DNA from: Furcasterigmium furcatum
Taxonomy: Eukaryota; Ascomycota; Sordariomycetes; Glomerellales; Plectosphaerellaceae
Length of the DNA: 64,000 nucleotides
Assembly: GCA_001599815.1 (NCBI GenBank)
Contig: BCIA01000003.1
Coordinates: 4,464,001 to 4,528,000, forward strand
Direction of reading: 5' to 3'
Shown one piece after another: positions 11,148 through 22,678 of the stretch. Position 1 is the stretch's first letter, and the number at the start of each line of letters is the position of its first letter. A model generated the notes under the pieces. That model had not been told where the DNA came from and searched no databases. It saw only the letters and a program-made list of their open reading frames with translations. Position numbers and translations under genes: made by a program.

Positions 11148-14100
11148 TCATTGGGCCTCGAGGTCCTTGGCAGGGCGGTTGGCCACGGGCTCGCTGGCTG
11201 GCTTCTCGGTGATCTCCTTCTCACCGCCGGAGCTGGGGCTCTCAGGGATAGCCTGGGGCGCCGGCTTCTCCTTGCTGTACTCGACGCCGCCGAGGTCGTA
11301 GTAGACACCGAAGACACGAGCCTCAACATCGGCAATACCACCGGTCTCCTTACGGGCCTGGCGGCGGAAGAAGACACGCTTGAGCCACTTGTAGAACTCA
11401 ATGCCGACGAAGAAGAGGATGGCGGCAACGAAGACGACACCCCACTCCCAGGTGATGCCGGTGTGCATGAAGACCTGCCTGTTCAGGACGGGAATGTAGT
11501 TGAGAGGGAAGACAGTGAAGAAACCGAAGGTGACCGCGAAGAAGAGGAGCTTGTTGCGCCAGACATCGTGCATCCACTGGGTGAAGTACTTCTTGCTCTT
11601 GGGGACCATGCGGAAGAAAGATCGACGCATGTTGACCATCTCCCAGGCGAGGAAGAGAGACTGCCAGGTGAGCGAGGCGAAGCAAGCGGCACGAGCGCGG
11701 AAGACGGTGTTGCAGGCTTCAGAGTATTCACGGTTGCAGCCGTGGCCCAGGTTGCCATCGCCGAAACCGAACATGACAACGACGAAGGAACCCATGCAGA
11801 GAGCGGCAGTCCAGAGACCGTAGGCAAGCATGTCGCACATGAGTTCGGGGGTGAAAACACCCTGCTTCAACTGTACCTGGGCGTTAGCGTCTATTACGGC
11901 ATTCAGGGAATTATCTTAGACTTACGTTCTGGGGGGGACGCTGCATGATATCAGGAGCGGCGATTTCAAAACCGAGACCCATGTCAGGCAGACCAGAGGT
12001 GACCATAATAATCCACATGACCTGGACGGGGGCGAGAGGGAAGACGGAGAGATTCTGGTCATCCTTGAAGGCGAGACCGATGAGCAGAACGCAAGCCTGG
12101 GCAATGTTCTGGGCAAGCACGTGAAGGACGAACTTCTGAATGTTGTCGAACATACGGCGACCCTCCTCGACGGCGTTGAGAATGGAAGCAAAGTTGTCGT
12201 CGGTCAGAACAATATCGGAAGCCTCCTTGGCGACATCGGAACCGGCCTGACCCATGGCAATACCGACGTCGGCGCGCTTGAGGGACGGGGAGTCGTTAAC
12301 ACCGTCACCAGTCATGGCAACGAAACGCTCGCGACGATGAAGGGCCTCGATCATGCGGACCTTGGTCTGAGGAGCACAACGGGCGACAACGAGGGGAAGG
12401 CGGGGGAGCTGGTCAATCTCCTCGTCGGTGAGCTTGTCAAAGTCGCTGGCAGCCATGACCATGGTCTTGGCAACATCGGCGGCGATCTCGTTCATGCGAG
12501 TGGGCAGGATGCCAACCTCAAGGGCGATAGCGCGAGCAGTCTCAGGGTGGTCACCAGTCAACATGTGAACGCTGACACCAGCCTCGTGGAACTTGGCGAC
12601 GGAGGGGCCAGACTCGGGGCGGGGGGGATCGTAGAGACCGATGAGCCCACGGAAGGTGAGCTCCTTCTCGTACAGGCCACGGTCCAGGTTTTCGTGGCCA
12701 TCGACATGGCCGATATCCTCCTTGGTGGCGAAAGCCAGAACACGAAGACCGAGACGTGCGAGAGACTCCATGTTGTTGAGAATCTGGGCCTCGATCTCCT
12801 TGGTGAGCTCGGTGACCTCCTCGCCAATGCGGATGGTGGGGCAGGAAGAGATGACACGCTCGACAGCACCCTTGGTGAAGAGCCAGTTCTTCTTCTCCTC
12901 GGCATCGGAGAAGACGACGGACATCTTCTTGACATCAGAGTCGAACGGGAATTCGGCAATCTGGTTCCAGCGGTTGCCCTCGCCAGAGAGCCTGAGACGG
13001 TTCCAGTTGAAGCGGGAGGCGAAGACCTGGATGGCAATCTCGGTGGGATCACCACGAGCATGCCACTCGCCCTCCTTGTTCTGGTGGACAGTGGCCAGGT
13101 TCGCAAGAGAGGCAACGTTGAGGTAGGTCTCGAGAGACTTGCTGTTCGCAATAAGCTGGTCAACTCCCTCGATGTTGTCGCCGTCGGCACCCTCGGTAAG
13201 GAAGGAAATGTTCCTAGGCTCCTCATTGCGGGAGGCCAGGACGCCCTTGGTGGGGTTGAAGGGCTCGTTAGCATCCTTGACGGAGAAGGTGCCAACACCG
13301 GGAACCCAGGCCTTGCGGACGACCATGTTACCCTGAGTGAGGGTGCCGGTCTTGTCGGAGCAAATGTTGGTGACAGCGCCAAGAGCCTCAAGGGACTTGA
13401 GGTTACGGACGATGACGTGACGTTGAACCATGCGCTTGGTGCCGGCGGCCATGGTGATGGTCAAGACGACAACGAGCGAGGCGGGAATCATGGACAGACC
13501 AGTGGCGACGGCGTAGATGATGATCTCCTGGTCGGTGCGGAAGTCGTTCGCAGCCAGGACGATGACGGTACAGACAAGGGCAATACCGAAGAGAAGCATG
13601 GCAAGCTGGGCCAGCTTCCTCTGAAGGGGAGTACCGACGTTAACACCGAGGAAGGTACCGATGGCATCAGTGACGGTGAGGACACCGGCCTGGAGATAGC
13701 GGCCAGGAGACGCAGTACCGTCATCCTTGCGCTTGACGGGGCGACGGCGGGAAGTCTTGCCCCTCAGAGCAGCGGCGATCTGACCAATCTCGGTGAACAT
13801 GCCGGTAGCGAAAACAATACCGCGGGCACGGCCCTTGGTAACAGTGGAAGAGCTGTAGGCCACATTGAGACGGTCACCGGGACCGGTGTCCTCAGCGAAG
13901 GTCATGGTAGGCTCCTTGCGGACAGGCAGCGACTCGCCAGTCAGAAGGGCCTCGTTGGTCTCGAAGTTGACGGCCTCGATGATCCTGACATCGGCGGGGA
14001 TGGTGTCACCCGTCTTGAGCTCGACCATGTCACCGGGGACAATCTCGACGGTGGGGACAGTGATGTTGGAGCCGTCGCGGACGGCAGAAGCGGTGGGCGA

Positions 14101-14584
14101 AGAGAGTGAACGGAGAGAGTCCATGGTCTTAGCGGCCTTGAACTCTTGTTGGAAACCGACGATGACGTTGAGGGCGATGACACCAGTGACGACACCACCT
14201 TCGATCCAGGACTTGATACCAAAGGAAGCACCCATGGCAAGGATAAGAACCTACGAGACGGCGCACGTTAGCAATTGGCCTTGCGAGCATGGCTGGGGGT
14301 GGTCCGCGGTGCTAATTGAGGGGGAGACTCACCAGGGTCATGGCGTTGGCAACCTGGGCGATGAGAATTTTGATGGGTTGGACGCCCTTCTCGGCGCCGA
14401 ACTGGTTCTTGCCATATTCCTCAAGACGCCCCTTGGCGTCGCTGTCGGTCAGACCATCCTCAGGGTTGGCCTTGAGCTCCTGTACGACCTCCTCGATGGT
14501 AAGAGAGTGGGGAGGCTTAGAGAGAGGCTTGTTAGCCTGGCCGGACACGTGGTTGGCCACGGGGTCCTCGACGGCTTCTCCCAT
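11148..14584 (-). CDS. ENA1: ENA-type sodium/potassium-exporting P-type ATPase
   Basis: A 1101-residue P-type (IID) ATPase of the plasma membrane that exports Na+ or K+. Exons on the minus strand are 14584-14333, 14250-11926 and 11876-11148. Motifs in order: LLTGESLPV (actuator), the IPASL membrane motif typical of ENA proteins, CSDKTGTLTQGN with the phosphorylated Asp, MLTGDHPETA and MTGDGVNDSPSLKRADVGIAMG (hinge). The C-terminal exon holds the last helices and a hydrophilic tail. An upstream in-frame ATG at 14692 would add 36 residues; 14584 is preferred because the peptide from there starts like known ENA proteins. Codon use is strongly biased, so a long ORF also appears on the opposite strand. 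ENA genes in other fungi respond to alkaline pH and salt through PacC, and PacC-like hexamers occur upstream here. Confidence 0.94.
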
Positions 14585-17500
14585 GGTTGGCGATTTCGAA
14601 GCAGCAAGTGCTTTTCTGGCTGAATTGTGCAGCTTTTCGCGAATCGACGTTTCGAGTCGAGGTTTATGTTCTACTGGAGAAGCGTGTCTCAACGGTTCTC
14701 AGCAGCAGCGGCTAAACGCGGAATGCCTGGCACCTCTGGGCAAACAAGCGAAATTCCAGCGCTAGGACTGAGCCTTGGCGTGTTGCTATGGGTGAGATGA
14801 GCGCTGGGCGCAAAATGTGGCTAACTTTCGGGTCAAGTTTTCAAGGCGACATGGGGAGTCGGCTCTCTTGTCGTTTGAGGCTATCAGCCGGGTTCGTCGT
14901 CCGAGGCCTCGGGGGATCCCTCAGTCTCTATCCTAACCCTTCCAAGCCGGGAGCACTGAGCAAGCAAGCTCATGTAGTGGCGGCTGTTGGTGGCGAGGGT
15001 GGTTGTTGATGGATGAGGGAGGGGTGGGTGGTAGAGGGGAGATTGGGCAGACGAAGAAAGAAGAAAAGAAGAAAAAGGGAAGATGTCGAGGCCCTTGGAT
15101 GAAGAAGCTACTCGAGATGAGGAGAGGGAAGAAAGATCAGAAGACGAGGTCGAGCGAGGTGGGCATGGGGAAAAGTTAAGAAGGGAACAAGCCCCGGGTC
15201 GGGGTTCGCTTCGTGGGGCGTGGGATGAGAGAACAAGCAGCCTACTAGGATACAATCTTCGTCTTGTTGGGTCGGGTCCCGGACTGGAGCTTGCACTTCC
15301 CAGGTCTTGTCGTGTCTTGTCTGTCGCTCGCGCGCTCCAAGATGGACGAGGATCCAACATCCCACTGTGGGTGTGCTTGACGGAGGAGGCGTGTCCTGTG
15401 AGTGGCCCCGCGCCTCCCCTGTGGACTCGATTCCATCTTTTTCGCGGCTTGGCGTTATGACTTCATGGCCGCCCGGGGGGCAGATAAAAAAACTGCGGGT
15501 CCTTCCTTCCCCGTTCATGTTTCGAGGGGTCACCCTCAGCGCTGCAGGGTCAATGTGAACCGCCCGCCGGCGCCACCGCTCATGGGTTGTACCTTCCTTC
15601 CCGAGCTTGCGCGACCCGTGACCTGTCGGTGGGGGGTCAGGCGTTCGAGATGACTCGCCCACGCACCTGGAGGCTCGACGCCGCCTCGAAAACGCCAAGC
15701 GCACAGCCAATTGCAGAGAGATACACATGAGATGCCCGAAACATTCCCAACTCTTTGGCTCAAGTCAGTCGGTGCAAGTAGCAAGCCGCAGGCGTCTGTT
15801 CGGTCTCTGTCGGAAAAGTACGAGACGGCGGGGATCCACCTCAATCAGCACCCAGGGGTTTCCTCTGTTTGCCAAGAACACCTGGGGTCCAAAGGTACGT
15901 ACCTGCATTCCACCCACACCATCAAACGACGGACGGACAGGGTCAGGACCGTCGCTGCAACCAGACAACGACGTCAGCCTTGGCGGCTCTGCGGTCGCCC
16001 CTGCCACTGGTCCGTTCAAGGTCCCCTTGGTGGGGGTGGCCAGGCTGTGGACCCACCACAGACGCCTCCCCCCCCTTGTTGGCCATCGCGTCTCCTCGCC
16101 ATGTCTGATCTTCTCCCATGGGCAATATGGTCAAACAGGACATCGTACCTCCGACCCCGCCTCGACCGCACAATTCCGACTGCGCCGCCGCTGCTCGGTG
16201 TCGGGAGTTGTAACGCTTCGAGTCGTGATGCTCCATCGGAAACCTTCTCGTCCCCGGCAGAGGGTGCGGCGGTAAGACTCGTGCGACGTTACGCCAAGGC
16301 TACGACACCAAGGCCGTCGCACAATGAGTATGACATATCGTGCGGCAGATGCCACGGCAACAAGACGGTGCGGCGAGGCAGGGCAGGCAGGGCAGGACAA
16401 GGCCAGCCGCGCCTTGCCTGGCATTGGCGATCAACCCCGGCCACCGCTCCAGTGCCCAGCGCTTCTCTGCCCAGTCTGTTCAGTGGCGGCTGGGGAGAGA
16501 GAGCTTTGTGCAGCCTGTGCTGCGTACGGACGTGTGGGACAGGGATTAAAGGACGAAGGGAGAACCTGGAGGAGCAAACCCGTGTGCACCGACCCCCAAT
16601 TGCAACATTGGTATCGGATTCGCCGTCCTGACCCTCGGCTGTCGGTGTGTTCCTGCTTGACATCGTCAACTGGCCCCTGTAAAACTCCACGATCCTAATC
16701 CGACCTATTCCGTCACTTTTCGTTTCTGAGTCCGCCAAGGCTGCATCGGCGGCTGAAGAAGGTCCCGCTGGCCTTGACCAGGACCCGTTCCTCCGTGTCG
16801 ACTTGCTTCGACTCGCATTCCCAGCGTGATCCAATTTTCGACCTTGGCCATCGGCCGTTGCCATGTTGAACCCTTCAGTCTCGGACCAATGAGGCTCTAG
16901 GCATGTGCAGCCTCGCGGCTTGCCCAAACCTGGACTTGAATCGCTCAATTGACATAACCCCTTGGACGATGGTTATGTCGTAGCGTAGCCGACTTCGTTG
17001 AATGTCGACATCGGAGCGGCGGGGGGGTCCAATCCGGTCACAGTCGAGTCGTCGAGGTGTCAGTTCCGCTCGGAATGCCCCGGACAATGGCGGCGCCCCT
17101 CCGCCAGCGCATCACATTGTTTACATGTTCCGCTCCAGCATTCCAGCGCCGGACATGATTGAGTGAGCAAGGGGAAGGCCGTACGGGTATCCGGCACGAA
17201 TCACGATGCTCGACAGTCAATGCCCGCCCGACATTGCATCCATCGAGTCCCGGTGAGGCGGTCACCAAGGCTGTCTGGCGTCGCGACGTGGTGTGATCTT
17301 CCTGCGCGAGCGCCAGGTTCCGCCGATGGCCCTCTGGCCGCCGCCGATGGGGCCGCCGCCCCGCGGCCAATGCCCACTGCTCCGGCTCCCATCGGTTTCG
17401 GGAGGTCGATGCGCTCCCGCCGGAGACAGCATGGGTGGGCGGGCGGAAGGGTCGGATCACGCAGAGAGACCCCATCGCTCCTCGGAGGCTTGCAGTTTGC

Positions 17501-20500
17501 AGGCGTATGTAGTCACTATACAGAGAAGGCGTCCGGGCCGGTGATAGGACGGCATCTCGAACGTTTGGAGATGGCTGCTTCGTGTTCCCTCGCACAGTCG
17601 TTACGATTGCGAGCCGCCCGCATCCAGGAGATGGTCTGGGCTCTCGGCAGTGGGCCTCGATATTGAGGCAGTGCAAGAAGGATGGGCGAGCCGCAAGTGT
17701 CTTGTCGCGCTGCACGTCTCCAGAAAAGTCGTAATCCAAGCTCTTGCGTGATGCGGAGGCAGGGTATCTTACTGGACAACTTGGTCTGTGGGGGTTCTTG
17801 GTTGACGTTAGCTCAGTGCGCCTGCAGCATACCTGCAGCGCTGGTGGCAGATTGGCAGCACCGGAGATCGACCCAAGTTTTTTTTGTGCAGTGAAGGAGT
17901 TGTCCCAGAGGCGGCAAGGCCGAGCTCGGGTGCACTCGCAGAACCAATTGGGTCAGTGGTGCGCAGCCGTTGCTCGTCGCAGACAGAATACAAGTAAGCA
18001 CCGAAGCGAGCGTTGAGTGAGAGCTGGGCTAGGGAGCAAGGTTGAAGGGAACCCCGGGGGCGAATTCGATAGCTGAGAACTAAGGGGGTCCAGCAACGGT
18101 CAGCCCGAAAGAACCCCCCTTTGATGACGAACCGGTCGCGCGCCAAGAGATAACCATACTTGGACTGAGCACCGATCCAGCGGCACTGTGCAAGCGCGAC
18201 CCTAATACACGAGGCAAGCGGGGTTGCCCAAGCTAAAGGGCCACCGCGCCAATCATGTGTAACAAGGAGGAAATGTCTGCAGGGTTGAAGATGCGGCCAA
18301 GGCGCTAAGACACCGAAGTCCTATCAGGAAGTCAGGTGTTTCGGGGCCTCAAGAAAATTGGCCGTGGTCACGGGGTTTACGTACGGGGAGTCAGGATTCT
18401 CTTTGCTAATGGTCGAGGCGGTTGCGAGATGTCTGGGGTTGATAGCGAGAACTAAGGATACCGATCTCTGAGCTATCTGTCTAGTCGGGGCTCTTGCATG
18501 AGACGTTAGGTAAGGTAAATCCGAGGAAGAAGGAGCAAAGGCAACCAGAACATGCTCCTTCCCTTCGAGTAGTTGTACCTTCCTGCCTAGGGCGCTTCCG
18601 TGGAAAAGCAAAAGAAACCCCGAGCAGCGCTTGCCCTGAATGAGTGTGGTCGAGGCGCGGGCCGTGATCTGTAAAACACAACTGCAACTAATAATTCGAC
18701 ATGTGTTGACTACCTTAGGCCGGCTCCTCATGCCCCTCGCTCGATCTATCACAACAATTGCCGGCAACCGAAGCTGCTGCAGCGGCAACACATCCATGCC
18801 GGACAAAACAAACTGCGACAAGTATCAGTGCAGCCGCCGCCCTCGACCAGCCAGCCAGCAGTCACTGATCCGCGGGAGGGGGTGAAGTGAACCCTGATCA
18901 TCGGCACTTGACCTTGGGTTGGTATTATTGACCCTGGTTGACTCCATCTCTTGAAGCGGCTCATTTCGGCGACTCTGCTGACGACAGCGACCAGACCACC
19001 ACGTCCAGCCTCCAACCAATATACCAGGATCGCCCCCTATAATACCAGAAACCCAGCGGTGATCATGGCGTCAGTAGTCGAAGCTCGTGCATCCCGTCGG
19101 CGGTCTAGACGCCGGGGACTCTGTCAACTGAGGCAGGTATGAATCTGTCAAGTCTGTCGACTTGCTCATCGCCCTCTCAAGCTTACAGCCTGGTATTCCC
19201 AACCCAAAACAAGAAGGTCGGCCCCGAGACAATGCAAACATCCGACGCTGCCGGAATCATCCACAGACGGCCGGGTCACGACACTGCTGATTCGTGGCTA
19301 GTCACAAAAGCCCGGGCAATCGGGGTCGGCGGCATCCGCAGCGGACCCATCACCAGATCTCCAAGACCCCAACAAGAACCCACCCGCCGAATGTTCCATG
19401 GAACTTCTCAGACCTTGCCGTTTGTCATTAACTGCCTGGGTACGTACCACTGGCACCGGCCGCCGACAGCCTGCTAGCCTAGCAGGCCGTTGCTCCCCAG
19501 AGACTCGGGGACGATAACGATAGCGCTGCCGGCAACTCAATTGACTGGGCACCAGCGATAACCTTAAGGTGACCGCTCAACAAGCTCCAGGCCCCGACTG
19601 AACATCGACCGACGGGGATGTGACGACCATCAATATGCCTGGCAACTGAGTTCAAATTAAGACTCGAGACCCAGAAGCACTGCCACCTTATCCAAACAGA
19701 TCAGCCAATTGATTTGACACCATTCACACTGATACCCCGCGGACAAGATCAGTCTTTTGCAGGAAGAGCCGTACGCGCAACTGCGATCTGCATACCTTAG
19801 CAGCTGCATTGGTGCGGTCCGGGACTTGTTGGAGGGGGAGTCGACGCAAGGATCAACCCCCTCGTGGACGATGCATTGTACATGCTTTTTTCTTGCACTC
19901 GAGATGTCAGCTGGCCTGAGAGATTTCTGTCTCCCCACGCCGCCGTGATGCAGCCGCAAGGCGGGCAATCACGCCATCCCGCCACGACCGGACCGTTGGT
20001 TGTCAAAGTTGTATACCAATCAATAGAGTATGGAGCAGAGACCAACGTAAAGGGCAGCCGCATGCGAACGAAGGGACGCACCATATGCATATGGCGGAGC
20101 ATCTACCAGATTGACCAACCATTCGGCGCCCTCACCGAATATTGGGCATTCCTGCGATGTTGGGCCAGTCACTCATTCCATTCAACACATCCCACGTTCG
20201 TCCGGCGGCTGCCAAAGCACGATCCAGTCCAGGGGCGGAAGGGCATGAGACATTTTCTCGACACATTCCAGCCGTCTCTGCAGCGACGAAGTGCCGTGGT
20301 CGGCCCAGACCGGGTTATGCTCCGGCGAGGGAGCGGGTTGTGCCTTGGCCATCGGGGCTCAGAGTCCTTCCGAGCGGAAAAGAAAGCAGACAGGCTTCTC
20401 CAAGATACGCTTCACCGCCAGATTGAACGTCCCCCGTGGGTACCCCGCCGCCGGAGCCACCGCCGAGCTTGGCCGGCCCTTTCATCTTGCTTGATCCGAG

Positions 20501-22678
20501 GAGCACCCCTGGACCTGCCGGATCCCGTCGATGAGCCAAGCAAAAAGGGTCGCTAAAAGCTTCAATTTTTCACGCTGCATGGAGACCGTCAAATCCGGGA
20601 CGCCCAAAATACTCCTGGTACCTGAATAAGTACAGGAAAAAAGGGTGGTCCTGGGTGTGCAGCGCAAGCGCGGTCCCCCTCTGGCTCGTCCGACGGCCGT
20701 GTGCCTTGTTCCTGGGCTTGGTCCCCAAAAATGCCTGTGCTGCACATTGTCCCAGCCTGCCTGTCAGGCTGTAGTCCGGCACCATGCTCGCCCGAGGGAG
20801 CATGACATTGCTGCTACCGAAGCTCTGGCTATCAGACGGCCCTTGCCCAAGGTTCACAGACAACGACGACGTATTCGGACACCATACGAACAGTCGTCAG
20901 CCCTGAGTCTCGTCGGCCGCCGTCGGCGGCCGGGACATTTGAATATCTCCGTGTCAGACGACGGATTGCCGGTTTGGGAGCGACGCTGATTCGACGCCCC
21001 CGTATTGGTTTGCCATGGACCCGATACAATTCGACATTGACCCCCGGGATTTCGCGCAGGAGGCTCGCATCAAGGGCGAAGGGGACGACAGAAAAACACC
21101 TCATAATCCTCCAACCAGAGGTCGGAGTGTCACAGAGCCGAGTAATCGAACAAGAGATAGCAACAGGGATTGATATGCTGCCAAGTAGACTGTCGGGCTG
21201 GGCAAAGTCTTGGAGAGTCTTGGAGGTGTTGCGATGAGAACTTGGCACGAAGTTCTCGGCTTCATTTCGCTGGACCCCCTTTGAGGTTCGGCTGGTCATG
21301 AAACAACGGGGCACGTCCCCCTTGGTTGACACCCTCTGGACCCCCTGAGTCGGACCCCTTCTTCGATTTGACTCCCGCATGCAGACCCCTCCAACCTGAC
21401 CTTCGGGCGCTGGGCACGCACGCACACACCTTCTGCTCACTGCAACGCTCTCCTTCTTGGGAGGTCCAGCCTGCACCTCTTCAGACGACGTCACATTCAG
21501 GACATCCCTGCACACAGCTGAGCTCGTGCTCACCACGCTTTCAACCATCGTCGTCTGAGTCGCTGGGTTTTCGGCCAAGGCTCTTGGCCCGGAGCACAGG
21601 AGATGGAACGGGTTGGAAAGGCGTCGAAGCCCAGACCGACAAGTCCTGCGATGTCACCACGGCGGGCCAGGATGGAGGCCGATTGATCAAGCACAAGAAG
21701 CTTGGTCGCCCGCATTGGCATTCAAGCGAGGCCTGCTGTGCTGCTCGATGACGACTGTGAGAGCTTGGTGCGGCAGGGGCTGCCACGCTGAGCGAAGCCC
21801 AGTGGTGTTTACCCCAGAAACCACACGTGAGCTTGTGGTCGCCCAGCTCGGTGTATCGCCCTTTTTCGCCGGCAGTGATGGTCGATGATCTTGTCGGTGA
21901 GGGGGATCACTACCTCGAGGAGTAACTTGGAGCTGAGGGGGCTGCCCTCCTCTTCGGCGTGGGCTTTGGGGCGCCGGTGCCAGTGGCGCCTGGGTAGGTC
22001 GACTCAAAACCGACACCTTCTTCGGTGGTTGCTTGAAGCGGTCGCCAATGGCGTTGCGCTGTCATGTGTACAGTCAGGTGCACCATTATGGGAGGTCGGG
22101 AAGCAACCGAGCTGCCAGCTCCCCGCAGTCATATATCCTCATTCAGGTGCTCCTTGGAAACTCGTTTTGTCACCGCCCATACCATACCTACAATAAAGGT
22201 CGCAGAGCTTCTCGCCCGTCAGTCTCATCCGGGGGCCCGACGACTGAGAACGTCATTTGGCACCGCCCGACGTGAGAACAATCACCGACTCGTGGCCTCG
22301 TCTCGCGACATCAACCGTGTCGCATCGCAACAAGTGCCGACAGGACCGCCAAGAATAGAGGGAGGGACCCAGGCCAATCCATTCAAACACACTCCCCTCC
22401 AAAGAAAGCTCACGGGCTGCGTGCGACCCGACGATAATTCCACATCTTGTCTTGCGGACCGGAGAATCCCCGCGACGCCTCACCTGACCACTACTTGACA
22501 GGGCGTTACTGGGATCAAGCTCGAAGAGTCCCAAGGGGCCCTGATCGCTTCGCGCTCCTGTCAGGCGATGCCGAGACTTTGGGCGATCTGATCCGACGTG
22601 CAGCCCTCGCCGACCGTCCGAAAAGCGCCGACCCTCCGGATATCGCGAAACACAAGCTCCGTTCGCGCGGACGGCGAC
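14585..22678. other. 8-kb divergent region without a supportable gene
   Basis: About 8.1 kb between the ENA gene (-) and the RING gene (+). The longest ORFs here (15711-16631 +, 16289-16948 -, 17038-17739 -, 20832-21578 -) have no recognisable domain, overlap one another in other frames and lack codon-level coherence. I see no terminal repeats, transposase, tRNA or rRNA. Base composition looks like the rest of the window, so a decayed AT-rich repeat block is unlikely. It may hold long leaders, distal regulatory sites or non-coding transcripts. Confidence 0.55.
14774..16298. promoter_or_regulatory. Cluster of PacC-like GCCAAG hexamers upstream of ENA
   Basis: Six copies of GCCAAG or its complement lie at 14774, 15448, 15694, 15871, 15979 and 16293, between about 190 and 1710 bp upstream of the ENA start codon. 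The core PacC site is GCCARG. By chance about one copy of this exact hexamer (both strands) is expected per 2 kb. Whether these bind PacC is inference. Confidence 0.4.

Noticed and set aside
12121..14109. A 662-codon plus-strand ORF opposite the ENA gene
   Set aside because: It is a shadow of the strongly biased codon use of ENA on the minus strand. Its composition is Gly/Asp/Val/Leu-rich with no domain.
17805..17890. tRNA-like A-box (TAGCTCAGTG) followed by a T8 run, suggesting a Pol III gene
   Set aside because: No TTCRANY T-loop sequence follows, and the acceptor ends do not pair. I could not fold a cloverleaf.
20832..21578. A 248-codon minus-strand ORF in the 8-kb gap
   Set aside because: No motif, hydrophobic pattern or family resemblance, and overlapping ORFs in other frames look equally plausible.
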